Under the pieces are notes generated by a model. The model was given only the letters and a program-made list of their open reading frames with translations. It did no database searches and was not told where the DNA came from. From Calycina herbarum (lineage: Eukaryota > Ascomycota > Leotiomycetes > Helotiales > Pezizellaceae), in assembly GCA_001414485.1 (NCBI GenBank), contig LLEY01000106.1, positions 150,204-214,203 of the forward strand: a DNA stretch of 64,000 bases, given 5' to 3'. Positions 1 to 11,459 of this stretch are shown here, piece by piece (position 1 is the stretch's first letter; the number at the start of each line of letters is the position of its first letter). Both the position numbers and the translations under genes were made by a program.

Positions 1-703
1 CCTCATCTGTCCAATCCCCAAATCTTACTCGCAGATCCCACCTGCTTTGGTAGATTTTGAATTTTTCACACAGGCTTTCGAATGACATTGGTTTTGAATC
101 ACCCAAGTGAACGATTACTTTGTTGGTGTGAACTACCTCTTGCACAATCCATGCTCTTGACCACCAAGGATTTCTTGTAAATATATCATGACAAGATTCC
201 CATTCAAGCTCGTATCCTGGTAAGCTGGCGAACACAGTTGGCTCTGCTGATAGTTTGTCGCAAAAGTCAATAGCCAATTGTCCGTTTGGCATTTCCCCTA
301 GCCAGACTACAACCCTTTGAGCGCCACCAACCGCATAAATATCCCTCATTTTCGAGACCTGCTGATTTCGCTCAGCTATGTCTGACTGATTGATGCAAAG
401 AGCATCAACCCAAAGGACCTTTGCTTGGTGAGAATCGCGAAGATGACGGAGGGCAGTTGCTAAGTTTCGAGTAACTTGATGAATTTGGCCGTGGAGGAGA
501 ATTGGTACGACGTCTGTGGAATTGCCCCATGTGTATGACAAGGCTTCAAATTTGGGATTGTTCACAAAGCCGGTGTTGAAGACTTCACACTCGATATCGG
601 CCGCAAAATTGGGGGAGGGAAATAGCGATAGGAGTCGGATTGGATGAGCATGGTTGGAATCCAACGGTTCGTACCTGAAGGTGTTTTTTGGATTGTTCTC
701 CAT
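1..703 (-). CDS. HET-domain protein, 3' end outside the window
   Basis: Heterokaryon-incompatibility (HET) domain protein. Reading from the ATG at 703 there is an open frame to the window edge (234 codons). It contains the HET signature: FEALSYTWG, then LWVDALCINQSD followed by ER..QV..M..IYAVG, and later RNPWWSRAWIVQEV. HET proteins act in allorecognition and programmed cell death between incompatible fungal strains. The HET domain begins close to the N-terminus, as is usual. The C-terminal part lies left of base 1, so partner domains and integrity cannot be judged. No frameshift or stop is seen in the visible part, and no intron is needed. Confidence 0.9.
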   Translation of the reverse strand, partial: MENNPKNTFRYEPLDSNHAHPIRLLSLFPSPNFAADIECEVFNTGFVNNPKFEALSYTWGNSTDVVPILLHGQIHQVTRNLATALRHLRDSHQAKVLWVDALCINQSDIAERNQQVSKMRDIYAVGGAQRVVVWLGEMPNGQLAIDFCDKLSAEPTVFASLPGYELEWESCHDIFTRNPWWSRAWIVQEVVHTNKVIVHLGDSKPMSFESLCEKFKIYQSRWDLRVRFGDWTDE

Positions 704-1351
704 GGTGTGGTTGTTGGTCGAAGAATGTGATTGATGAGGGACTGTGTAAGCTGGGAGTGCCTCGGGTGTTACGGTAACACTTGGTATGTTGGGAAGGAAC
801 GACCAGGAGCGAAAGTCAGTGTTTTTCATATACATGTTTACTTTACTCAATCAAAACATAAGACTTACGAAAGTACAAACAATAATTACGATTTGCTCTT
901 CCATGTAATTCTGCTCCCCAAAGTTCGATTAATTCAATTGTTCTAAAGTCCTGAAATGCTAATACTTAGCAGATCTTGTCCAGGTGCGCAGTCAAGATAG
1001 AACGAAATTTTATGGGAGGCTCGCATTCGCCGTGGTGAGGAAAGAACGACCATGATGTAATGCAGAGAAGGAGTGACCAGTCCACCCATATATTCCCAAT
1101 AGTCCACGACGAAGATCCAGTACATTCACATCGTGGCTGAAGCTACCGCCGAAATACCAGCTGTCAGCAAGCCCACTTTGGCAATTTAAATAAGCGAGTA
1201 TTGTTTCATTGGCAACCTACATCACTTCAACATTTGACGGCAAAATGATTCCTATACCTACACACGAGCAGCCCCAGCAAGTAGCAACCCACTCCCAGTA
1301 TGATTTCCCTTTTCCATTTTCACATTTCACCAGCCTGTTTCCTTCCTCACC

Positions 1352-1960
1352 TCACAGCTTAAGATCTTCTTCAATAATCTCCAGGAGAGTACTCAAGGCC
1401 ACTCCTCTCTCAGTAGCATCCTCCATCTTATCAATGCCTTCGAAAATTGGTTTGAACCCTGGGAATGACGCAATAAATACCTCCGCAATCTCCTCCTTCT
1501 GCTGATCTCCGCTAACTGTAGGATTGTCACAATGCTTTCCATATGCATCCAACTGTAACGCCAGCTTCTCTAGTACGGTGGCTCTAAAGCGGACTTGCTG
1601 TTGTTTCACTCGATGCGCTTCTTCTTCCCGAATTTCTTCCAAGCGTGTTACAACAATCTCCAACACATCTGTATACTTAGCCTTCCGCCTAACCTTTGTA
1701 GCTTGAATCTCCATGGCTTTGACAATTGCGCGGACCGACCAATTGGCATTGATACCGATTCCCAAACCCTTCAGCATTGCTGGGATTGCGGCAATTGTTC
1801 CCTGTTCCTGTTGGACGCGATGGTACTTTGGGTAAACCTCGACCTTGGCTATGTCTTCGAGGGCTTCTTCAAGGGCTTGTAGAGCCTGAAGAAAAAGAGG
1901 TGAGCTCACGAGAGCATGAGAGATTGCTGCGTAGTCTAAAGGGGGGGTTTCGGAAGACAT
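1352..1960 (-). CDS. hypothetical protein, 202 aa, predicted helical
   Basis: Single-exon open frame from an ATG at 1960. I do not recognise a family. The protein is rich in Glu, Lys, Ala and Leu; residues 75-140 have heptad-like spacing (EIVVTRLEEIREEEAHRVKQ) that suggests a coiled coil. There is no signal peptide or membrane segment. The start lies in a purine-rich context (gaagacATGgcg on the other strand is a shadow frame). Coding status rests on length, lack of stops and coherent amino-acid composition. It may be a lineage-restricted gene. Confidence 0.55.
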   Translation of the reverse strand: MSSETPPLDYAAISHALVSSPLFLQALQALEEALEDIAKVEVYPKYHRVQQEQGTIAAIPAMLKGLGIGINANWSVRAIVKAMEIQATKVRRKAKYTDVLEIVVTRLEEIREEEAHRVKQQQVRFRATVLEKLALQLDAYGKHCDNPTVSGDQQKEEIAEVFIASFPGFKPIFEGIDKMEDATERGVALSTLLEIIEEDLKL

Positions 1961-2016
1961 GGCGGAGGAGGATAATGGTGAAGCTGAGAGGAGACTGTTC
2001 CATATCTGGACTTTAG

Positions 2017-2414
2017 TTAGCAGATGAAATCTTGAGTTGTTGGGTTGGCACTTACAAGGTGAAGCAGAGGCGCGGAAAGGTGACCACGCGATCGAGAGGT
2101 CAAAAGACGCGCGGAAAGGCTGTAAAAAGGCGCGCTCTTAAGGATACAGATTAGATGAACACTTACGACCCAATGCGCATAGAAGGAACGCGTTCGGGAT
2201 ACTTACTCTGATATGTGTGGTCGGTGGTGTGGTTGACGCTAAGGAGGAGGAACGAGGCGGTAGAAATCTTGATATCCAGTCAACCTCGAACTTTTTCGTG
2301 ACAACACACCAACCTCACCTTTTCGGCTTTTTTCGATTGACAACCCCACCGGTACTTCACCTGCACCATGGAATTTACATCCATCCCCGTCAATCTCGGG
2401 ATCCCCCCCATTCA
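2017..2414. other. intergenic, no gene recognised
   Basis: Between the 202-aa gene and the proline-rich pseudogene. It contains a GC-rich stretch with two related 'gcgcggaaagg' motifs (near 2071 and 2110). Nothing else can be supported; a promoter for the rightward gene presumably lies here. Confidence 0.4.
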
Positions 2415-3405
2415 ATGTCACACCAAAACAACTTTCCTCCTCGCGGGGGTGGGCAACCACAAAGTCGCAACAACACCATCGACCGCCCTCTGACCCCATT
2501 CCATCCACCCTCTCCGAGGTTTCTGTATCCATACACCCCAAACGACCGTTATTCTACCCTGCAATATGGGTCACAATATCAATACAGCAACACCCCGCCA
2601 CGAAATATTTGGGGAAACTCATACAATAACATTACCCCAGCATGGCAACGCAATCAAAGCAACTATAGATTACATTCTGCCGGGCTAGAGCAGATCTTAC
2701 ACACTGACAACATGCTTTCTGGAAACGAGGGTCAAAATCCGAACCCATACGTGACTCCATTGATTGAACACCAGGAACCCCAGCAACACCAGAAATAGCA
2801 GTTCTTTCTTGAATTTCTGCATTCCAAGCAGATTCCGTATCAACATTTACAACTACTTCAACACTTTCTACTCTTTCAGCAATTTCTATCCCGGCAGCAT
2901 CAACAGTCTCAAGAGCTAGCCGACTATCTGCGCCAAAACAGTATCAAAAACCAACCAAATCATCATATGCCACCAATTATCCCAATCATATCCAAGTACG
3001 ACCAAGGCGAGCCTACAAGAAAGCCCGGCAGCGCAGACATATGGTGCCCGGAGTACCCCAATTCACATTTTATGGGGCTTTGATTCCCGACTAGCGGATG
3101 CATAAAAAAGCTGCAGAAGCTGAATACAAGCCGGGCAGGCCATACTCTGCTCACCACGGTGATCGTTCTTCTGGCATCTTTTTCCGAGTAGAAGATTGCC
3201 AATCAGAGACGCAAGTCAATGCATGGCTAAGGTGGAGCGATGGGTGACAACAGGTTTCCCTGGTCCATATCAAGTAGATGTAGAACCATCAACACCAATT
3301 GTCAATACATCTCGTCCCCAATCGATTTCTCCGCAATCATGTCCTCGCCCGGAACCAGGTGACACGGATGGATTGGTCAAGCCACCACCTCCAGAATTCA
3401 TTTAA
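2415..3405 (+). pseudogene. decayed Pro/Gln-rich gene, relative of the downstream zinc-knuckle gene
   Basis: The first segment opens with ATG at 2415 (MSHQNNFPPRGGGQPQ...) and reads to TAG at 2796-2798. The same frame then continues at once with coding-like, Gln-rich sequence (QFFLEFLHSKQIPYQ) to a TGA at 3081. A second frame carries RHMVPGVPQFTFYGALIPD, a TAG, then RMHKKAAEAEYKPGRPYSAH to 3247, and a third carries VTTGFPGPYQVDVEPSTP to 3405. At least two stops and two frame changes therefore break it. The start context (ttcaATGtca) and first residues resemble the gene at 4358, so it is probably a dead paralogue. Alternative: the first TAG ends a 48-nt GT-AG intron (2751-2798), which would rescue only the first break. 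Confidence 0.55.
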
Positions 3406-4357
3406 TGGGGCCAACTACAATTAGGAAGATCAGATGTTATTGCCGCTCTCAATGCTGACTTGGGTGGGTTTGTGGCTGTCTTGCAACGACCATAATTTGG
3501 GGGACGTTGTGTTTGACATTTCGGGCTTCAACTCGATATCGAAATAAAGTGAGTAGCACGAGTCCTTGTGAGCAGGAAATAAAGCTAATATTTGTGTACG
3601 TCATTTCAAGCAAGGGGAGGAGTTTTTTCATCTCTTTCTCTTCAACGCCTCTAAAGGTGAAAGGTCTCTAAAGAACATGTTATTTTCGCATGCATAGCAA
3701 GCTGTGCTGGAGGGCGATGAATAAACTTTTTGTTTTCATTTTGTTGTTTCCTTTGTTTCTAAGTCTCATATATTTACAGACATGTTTGGGAAGTGGTGGA
3801 CTATACTTTTCTCTCACCTTCTGAAGGGAATGTGCCTCTAAAGGCCACTGCATCTAAATGTTCCAGGTTTCTAAAAACCGAACTATAGATATAACAAACT
3901 TAGCTAGTAATTGAAACGGAATAAAATAAACGTCTTCGCATTTCCAATGTTGAGGATAATGTGTGGTGCTTGGGAATTGGATCGTCTCATCTTGAGGCAG
4001 GTGTTAGTTGTAATGAATTGCTATGAAAGAGAGTGGGCGGAGTAGTGTTAGGAGAAGCGTTTCACCATTCCCTTAAGATAAATTTTACATTTAAAATTGA
4101 TGAACAAGAAGAAAAAGCTTTACTTTGAGCTTACAAAAAGCTAGAACAGCACTTCCCATTTCAAAAGGTGGATTGAGTTGAGCTAGAGCTAGCTCACCGC
4201 TAGCGTTGCGAACTCGAGGATCGTCAACACCCCCAAAGAAAGTTCGCGACACCACACACAAGCACACCCGCCTGGACCTTTTCGACCCTTCACCATTGAT
4301 ACCCTCACAGGAATACTTAAATCGCATTCCAATTCTTTCGATCTCGCGATCATTCAA
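3406..4357. other. intergenic, no gene recognised
   Basis: No credible coding frame. Short related motifs 'cctctaaagg' and 'ctctaaag' recur at 3648-3675 and 3834-3846 but form no array. The last ~150 bases (from about 4200) are the likely promoter and leader of the zinc-knuckle gene. Confidence 0.4.
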
Positions 4358-5790
4358 ATGTCATACAATCGCAACGTTCGCCCGCCTCCTTTAGGGGGGA
4401 CTGGGGACCAAGATAATCGCAACAACAACAATTCTGGCCCTCGTCATCCTCCACCCCCACCTCAAAATTACCCGCCGCCTCATCACCGAGGAGCTAGTAG
4501 TTCAAACAATCCTAGGGTAAACCCCTTCAGTCCTCAAAACCGGCAAATCAACAACACCATGGCCACAGGATGGCAAAACCAAAACCGCAACCTCAACATG
4601 CCTTCTGCCAATAGAGCGCCAACTTTACACAGCAGCGATAGCATGCTTCCTGTACCTGGGGGCCAGACTCGAAGCCTCTACTTGCCTACTCCAATGAACA
4701 TGGGCCAAAACAACCTCCCAGCTCCCAACCCATACGCATATGGGTACCCTCAAAACCAACAACGGCAATTGCAGCCATCCCAGCAGCCCTCATCGCTCCC
4801 AGAAGCACAACAACTTTGCCAAAATATGCAACCTTCCCCGGCTATCACTGGAATGCCTTATAACAGCGACCAACTTGGTGGAAACATGGCCCTCTTCAAT
4901 GAATTCATGCATTTGGTAGCAGTGCGGGAAGCCAACCCCCAAGCTACCTTTCATATTGTTATCCCGCCAGCTGCCGCCCAACAAACTACCACCCAACAAG
5001 CCGCCGCCGACCCTGGACAGCCCGAGTGGGCAAAAAACAAGAAAAATAATCGGCGTGGACGTCCTCGCACCGGCAAAAAGAAGCGAGGTCATGAGGAGGT
5101 TTCGGAATCAGGGGACGAGGATGAACTTCCCAAAGTGCATCCCAAACTCCGATATGTTCAAAATATGAAGCACAAAGAGAATTTCGTAAAGAAAAAGCCA
5201 GAGGAGCTTAACTGCTCTCTTTGCCACGAAAATGGGCATCACTGCAAATATTGTAATCGTCCTCCAGGACCAGAAGGCATAAATTGTAAGTAACTCTTTT
5301 CCCTTGCTGCCTTCAGCACTAATATTTCGCAGACGCATGCCCAAAATGTGGCATCAACACTCACATCATCGATGACTGTCCCGAAATGCCCAGCAGAGCC
5401 ACACAGAGAGACAAATGGGAAAAGGAAATGGCCCACTTGTTGGTAAAGACATGCATCAACATGGTGCCATTTGCCACGATTACCGACATTCGCACCCTCA
5501 ACTATTTCCAAAAACAAGGTCGCTTCCCATTATCCCCGGCAGAAGCAAAGGCTCGGAACCAGGCAGGGGAATTCGAACAATACAGAGGCGAGGACAACGC
5601 TACAACGAGAGCACACACATATCAGCCGGATCCAAGATGGGGAAACGGTACAATGCTCCAGGAGTATCCCATCGGTACTTTTGCAATGCCCGCCACTCAA
5701 AATGCAGCTTCGTCAAACGAAACACCAAAGGCTCCCACCGGTGCTGTCGATATGGAGGAGGATGACTTGATATCGTTTTCGTCTGGGTGA
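4358..5790 (+). CDS. Pro/Asn/Gln-rich protein with two CCHC zinc knuckles
   Basis: Two exons, 4358-5285 and 5333-5790, joined across a 47-nt intron (GTAAGT donor, CACTAAT branch region, CAG acceptor), giving 461 aa. The N-terminal ~220 residues are low-complexity Pro/Asn/Gln. A basic patch follows (GRPRTGKKKRG), then an acidic run. Two zinc knuckles of the form CX2CX4HX4C follow: CSLCHENGHHCKYC and CPKCGINTHIIDDC. The intron lies exactly between them. Zinc knuckles of this type bind single-stranded nucleic acid in RNA-processing proteins and retroviral-type Gag, so nucleic-acid binding is inferred. There is no protease or reverse transcriptase nearby, so it is a cellular gene or a domesticated Gag, not an active element. 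Confidence 0.82.
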
Positions 5791-6449
5791 AGGACCTGGT
5801 GGACATATAACCCTGCTTGTTCGAGAGAATCTACACATCCCTCTGAGAGGGTGATGATACGTTTGAAATGTATCGGATTGACTGAGGTTTTTGAAAGACC
5901 GGTCATCTCATAGGACTTGCATAAGGAAGAATGTTTTTTTGTACACACAGAAGAATAAAAGGAATTTGTTGATGAGATGGCTTTAATTGCGTGACATGTC
6001 GTTGAGACTAAGTTATTACCTAAGACTGAACCCCTTTTACAAATACGAGATAGATGATCGTCCCATTTCCCAGATCCCCGAAAAGCGGGACGACCTCAGA
6101 CTATTATATACTTCCTGATTCTACACCACCACGGTGTCACAATTTGATATTCTTACCTTTGGGGTTGAGACGAGAGGTTATTGTGCAAGGCAGGGTGAGT
6201 TTAAGTCACGGTGATTGCATTCGAGATGGCGGTAAACTATTGTATTCTCTACTGATGAAAGCTTCTTTTTGAAGCAAGAACTCAGATTTAACTCATTTAA
6301 AAGCGTAAACTCATTTAAGAGTGTAATTCCACCCTCAAAGGGTGTAAACTCATTTTTCAGAGTATGATATAACCCTCGAAGGGTGAACTGAGTATGCAAA
6401 TACAAAGAAAAGAATAAAAGAAATTGTGAACCATTAAGATCCACCAGCA
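5791..6449. other. intergenic with short repeats
   Basis: No gene. At about 6285-6390 the motif 'aactcattta' recurs four times, interleaved with two short palindromes, ccctcaaaggg and ccctcgaaggg. This looks like a small decayed hairpin repeat. Confidence 0.4.
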
Positions 6450-7328
6450 TCACAGCCCCTTCTCCACCTCCATACCAGACTCATTCCCAGTCTTCTCAAC
6501 CTTGTCATCCTCTTCTTTAATTGTTGTTTGGCCAGGAACAACATGCTTATCCCCATTGTTTTCTGTTGCAATGCTGCACTTCAGAGGGCAAGAGTAAAAG
6601 ACTTGAATTCCATGACCTGCTCTACAAGAGTACAAGGCCTATATATATATAACTTTGTAGTAGTAATTGCCGCATCTATTTACTGGAAAACTCTTCTTCG
6701 GCATGCCCGACGGGCATACCGATATCTCCTTAAGTGGCTTGATATAACAGATATCACCGTACCTATCAACATTTTCCACCTTTTGCCCGGCTGTAGCAAC
6801 CGGCTTGTTGTCCTCATCGTGTTATCTTCGTTATCCACATTCTCCTCATTCTCTTCATTGTTTTAATCTTGCGCGGCAGTATTGTAATCGTTTCCCACGT
6901 TTTCCGCCTCTTGCCCGGCAATTGTAACCGGCTTGTTATCGTTCTTCTCGTTCTTGTAATCTTGTATGGCAGTCTTGTTATCCTTTCCAATATTTCCACC
7001 TCTTGCCCGGCAGTAGGAACCGGTGTGTTCCTCTTATTGTCAAACTTATTGTCTTCCTCTTGCTCATCATCGTTTGTTTTCCCACTTATTGTCCCCCTCT
7101 TGCCCGGCAATATGGACCGGCTCGTCATCGTCTTCTTTCCTCCTCTTTCTCAGCCTCTACCAATCTCTCATTGCAGTCTCTGTTGGCTTGATACCATGTC
7201 TGCACTGGGTTCCAATCCCAATCTGCGAAATCGTGTGGGGCAACACCAGCCTCGGCCAGTCGTTGTCGATATGGTTTGACAGCGGGGACGCGTCTCCTAT
7301 GGTGACCCTGTTCACGTGAGAAGACCAG
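6450..7328 (-). pseudogene. broken gene encoding PVxxAGQ repeats, interrupted by a solo LTR
   Basis: Read leftward, a coding-like segment (KPYRQRLAEAGVAPHDF, then DWDWNPVQTWYQANRDC) leads into four degenerate repeats: PVHIAGQEGDN, PVPTAGQEVE, PVTIAGQEAEN and PVATAGQKVEN. They are separated by Asp/Asn/Glu/Lys-rich linkers, with a unit of about 90-125 bp. Reading through them needs at least three 1-nt frame corrections and crosses one TAA, so the gene is dead. A 208-bp solo LTR sits inside the last repeat. When the LTR and one copy of its target duplication are ignored, the frame of that repeat continues into the C-terminus ending at the TGA at 6450 (ending MEVEKGL). I know no function for this repeat. 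Confidence 0.62.
6564..6771. mobile_element. solo LTR, 208 bp, family 1 copy A
   Basis: Begins TGTTGCAATGCTGCACTT and ends CCTATCAACA (TG...CA with short inverted ends TGTTG/CAACA). It is flanked by a perfect 5-bp duplication TTTTC (6559-6563 and 6772-6776). A closely matching copy lies at 29450-29659. Size, termini and duplication together indicate a solo LTR left by recombination between the two LTRs of a retrotransposon. Confidence 0.88.
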
Positions 7329-7984
7329 TCATCGAAGCTACAACGCTAGCGCCTTTTTACCAACGTTGCTTTCACAATAACTAGAATCCGTGAAAGAAAC
7401 TTTTCAATTACTCAAGACCTCTCTCGCCGTAAGTTGCACAGTGACCCTTGAAAAGCCTTGAAGGGTTATTTTCTGGCCGCGCTCTTCTGCGTTCACTCTA
7501 TTCGGGAAGAGGAACGACTGGTAACGCGAACGCGTGTTCTGTAAGGATGACTCTCGTGTAATGAGGAAAGACTTCGACAAATCTATATGAGAACCTGAAG
7601 TTATAAGCATTAATCTTCCGTAAGAATGGCTCTTGACTCCCAAGCAAAATTTCAACCTATGTAGTAGGTTATACTCGGGAAGGGAACCATCATATCAATC
7701 GAGTATATATCATAATCTTCAAACCAAAGTTAAGACAACGAGATCCTGTTATATCGTAACTGTTGGTTTGACTTGGTGGTCAATAGCTTGATGCAAAAAG
7801 AGTATATTATCGTTGTAACTATCGTTGATGCATACCGAGTACAGTCTGTACTCGGTTCTACTTAAATACCTGCCCTCCTCGTTAAGCGAGAAGGGCACGT
7901 GGAAGTGCTAACCACTTGTGTATACCGACAGTAACTCTATAAAAAGGAATTTAGTATATTATACTAGCTGCGTTTATATAAGAA
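7329..7984. other. intergenic, turning AT-rich
   Basis: No coding frame with recognisable content. From about 7660 the base composition shifts toward A/T, grading into the inverted-repeat element that follows. Confidence 0.35.
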
Positions 7985-8600
7985 AACTAACTAATCTAGT
8001 ATATTTCATTTACTAATTAACATATTAGTTAATAAAACACTAGATTTATTAATTTATTAGACTTTATAGATAAATAAATTTATCTACTAATAATTATTTA
8101 ACAAGACCATTTCTACTTTTATTATAAAAGAGTCTTAACTATAATATTCTTAAATCTTATAAGATTTATATATACTACTATATATATTTCTAAAACTAGA
8201 CTGAAGTAAATAAGGAATTATTTCCTAAGAGTTAAGTTTAATAGTTAATCTTAAATCTTTACCTAATATACTATAGAGAAGAATAGCTAAAAGGAAATAT
8301 CTTTAAGATTAGTAAGAAGAAGATAATATAAGGATATTAAAGAAAGGAAAGGAGAGTAAAAAGAAGAGTAATAAGAGAGGTCTTAAGATTAAAGAGAAGG
8401 AGAAGGTAGAAAAGGAGATAGAAAAGAGAGTAGAAAAGGAGAGAGTAAATTAGTTAGAAAAGGGTAGGCTATTCTATAGTAAATAGTCTATTAGTAAATA
8501 AATAAATCTATTTATAAAGTCTAAGAAATTAGTAAATTCTTTAATATATTAACTAATAAGTTAATTAGTGAATAAAACATACTAGATCTCGGTTAATTAG
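7985..8600. mobile_element. AT-rich inverted-repeat (MITE-like) element, RIP-mutated
   Basis: The left arm (about 7991-8100) and the right arm (about 8465-8590) are inverted copies: tctagtat, tactaattaac, attagttaat, ttagactttata and aaatttatctactaa on the left all recur in order on the opposite strand on the right, with transitions. The centre (8330-8460) is an almost pure purine tract. Outer ends are uncertain because of mutation, and no target duplication could be defined. It is a non-coding element about 0.6 kb long. Confidence 0.6.
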
Positions 8601-9100
8601 ATAAGGCTTAGGCCAAACCAGAGGCCGACGATGTGGAATCAGTTGAACCACTCTATTTTTATCAAGAACTCATCTGGAATTTCGTCCAGGGAGAGGCTTA
8701 CATGGCCTCCTTTCGTAGATATCTTCACTCCCTCTCTTCGCTAAAATTTCAAAGCTCGTATAGACGTACGACGAATGACACGAAGTAAACCTCGGTGGTG
8801 TATACCCTCTATATGGGAATCTAGTTGTCTATCAGGTTGGAATGAGCAGCTGCCAGGATGTACCTAATCTTTTTGAACATAAACCTCTTTCGTGAGGTCC
8901 TGTTTCTGAAAATATATTCATAGACTTTAAAGATTCAGCGCGCGATACGATTCCTCCACCATCTCTCCCTCTCATCCTAATACTTCACCGTCCTACTTTG
9001 CCACTCATATTGTCACCACCGCAGACCACCTAAGCCTCGCAAGCCAGTGTTCTCGCGACGTCAATTCACACCCGGAGAAGGCTTGCGTGCTTTCGAAATC

Positions 9101-9462
9101 TGTAGGAGGAACAGGGTAACGTAATAGATTAGGTTACCGTGTATAGATAAGCACAGGGTAGGTCAAGTGATCGTTAAATCACGTTTCTATGGAATCGGTA
9201 GATAAGTATAATTAAAAGACTTAAAATTGACTTGATTTCTAACTATAAGAATAGTAGAGAGCTATATATACTTCTAGGATAAGTACTAGAAGCTTCTATA
9301 GCTTACAAATATAATAGTTACTAGAAGATTCTAAGGATCACGTGTTTACGTAACCGAGAACGTAACCGAATCTTCTAGACAACACTAGAAAGAACTAGTA
9401 TAGACTAAGGTTTAAACCTAAAGCCTATTAGTAAGTAAGGTAATTATTACCTAATACTAACA
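9101..9462 (-). mobile_element. solo LTR, 362 bp, inside the pseudogene
   Basis: The ends are TGTAGGAGG and CTAATACTAACA, flanked by the perfect duplication AAATC (9096-9100 and 9463-9467). On the minus strand it starts TGTTAGTATTAGG and contains a TATATATAG box, which fits a copia-type LTR in that orientation. The protein frame of the host (GLRAFEI|QQRIY) is restored across the insertion when one AAATC is counted, confirming the boundaries. Confidence 0.88.
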
Positions 9463-10980
9463 AAATCCAGCAAAGAATTTACCCTTTCCTTATCAAAGTC
9501 TGCGAACATTTTCTCCATGACTTGGTCGATGCTGGTACATCTAAAGCCCAACGAGAATACATCCGATGGCATTCCCGAGTTGGCCAAGCTGGAAATATCT
9601 TCTACCAGTTCTTCTCCCACTGAAGGAGAATTTCTACCGACCCTCGCAACCTTCGCAGCTGGAACCCCCTATCACCTTCCAGCAACCCTTGACTTCAATC
9701 GCATAAGAACCATCATTTCTGCGAAGCGCTCAGCATCAGAAGATCATCTTTGGGCACTGAGAGAAGATCCTGGTTATTTCTCCGAAACAGTCGTGGATTG
9801 GGGTGAACACAGAAACGACCGTCTTCTTGACTCCAACGGAGACCCACATCCGACTGGCCCTCATACAATGGACCTCTGAGAATGAGTAGTCAGAAGTATC
9901 ATCGCCGATGCATATAGTGGATTCATGAATTGGGATCTTGGGATCTCTTACTACGCCATGTCGACCGTTTAATCGTTTTGCAGAACAAATACAAGGATCA
10001 GCTTACGAAAAGGAACTCCCACACGAGTATTTGATTGCTGTTCTCAAGTTTAGACAGCTGTAAGTTTTTATGATACGCATCACCGGATATCCAGTCCATC
10101 TGTTTAGGCTCCAAATCGGATGTGAAAGTCCTATCTTTAGGTTGAGAAATATCCAGTCATCCCCACCTTTAAGAAATTACTTTAACAGAGAACCACAGTG
10201 GCCTGGCACTGTGAACATGTCATTTCAGCCACGTAACCCAAAGGATCCGTTTTTTCATAGACCATGGGGACTTTTGATCTTGATGTGGGATGCGAAGCAG
10301 AGAAATCTGTTTGCTTATCAAATATCATTGATACATTCGAGCAACTCATGCAGGATCCCAAGAAAAAGAAAAAATTATCTCCTTATATGCTGGATATATT
10401 ATCCGACCTTAGTGTACTCACGAAATCAATAGGTGAAATCGACAACTATCAACCATGGGGTGAAACGTGCGATGAAGAGGAAGTTGTACGTATGCTCCAT
10501 TTTAACACGTTGGACCTCTAATTAACATCTATAGAAACACAAAGAGGTTAGGTCGGTTGCCATGGAAGCTCGATACCAGATGGAATTTATGGATCAGATG
10601 GACGATATTTTGAGACTTCCCGAAGGACTTACACCTTACGCTATGCCGGATAAGGGGAGGTTCTTCTATCTGGTCAATAAAAAAAGAACCAAGCAGACCA
10701 CAGAAGCAATGATCAATGCCGAAGACAATCTCGATCTCTTCTGGAAAAAATTCGACTCCAACTGGAGAGCTAATACTCGGAAGAATATTGATGCCAGTAT
10801 GGGAGATCATGAAAGAAATTGGCACGAACGGAACATTGGGTTGAACCAACTAAAAACAAGACAAAAACTGAAGTTTTTGGTAATGAAAACAAGGAGGCTA
10901 AAGACTGGACCACGACCGAAGACGACAAGATCCCAGACCGTAAGAAAAGGTCAAGACAAAAGGTGCCTCCACCGATACTA

Positions 10981-11459
10981 CAGTGAGTTGCGAGTTAAGC
11001 TTGAATTTGCCCACTTTTTTGTAAACCGAGCTTTTTGAGATTTTCCCCCTTTTTAGGCACTCTTTTACCTATTAATTAATAACAACATATGATATACTAT
11101 TTATAAGAACAGGAAAGAAGAGGCTTATATCTCCCCTTGTACTCTATAAACTTTATAGGACAAAAACAGACAATTTTATATCTGTCTTGATTTTTATAGG
11201 GTCTTGGCATAGCCTGTCGACCTTACAGGGGGTAGTGAAATTTTTTTTCAAGAAAAGGGGTTATTTTAAGAATTATTTATCTTTTAGTTTACTTTTGTTA
11301 TACTTACTTTAAATTGATAAATTATATAGAAGAGAGATAATTAGATATAGCACTGCTTTCTAGCTAGGCCTCGTCTCTTTTAGAGTACTTGTATTTTCTG
11401 TCTTCTAAAGAAAAGAGGGAGAAAGCCTTAATAAAAAAAGCTTAACTCGCAACTCACTG
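10981..11459. mobile_element. MITE, 479 bp, TA target duplication
   Basis: Terminal inverted repeats of 22 bp start CAGTGAGTTGCGAGTTAAGC on the left and are exactly complemented on the right. It is flanked by TA on both sides (10979-10980 and 11460-11461). It has no coding frame. TA duplication with CAGTG ends is typical of Tc1/mariner-superfamily derivatives. It sits in the last third of the host pseudogene. Confidence 0.9.

Noticed and set aside
731..946. 71-codon plus-strand frame beside the HET gene
   Set aside because: Low-complexity, no homology and no intron or promoter logic; chance frame.
2751..2798. 48-nt intron that would bypass the first TAG
   Set aside because: The segment is Gln/Pro-coding like its flanks, the GTGACT donor is poor, and later lesions remain; decay is simpler.
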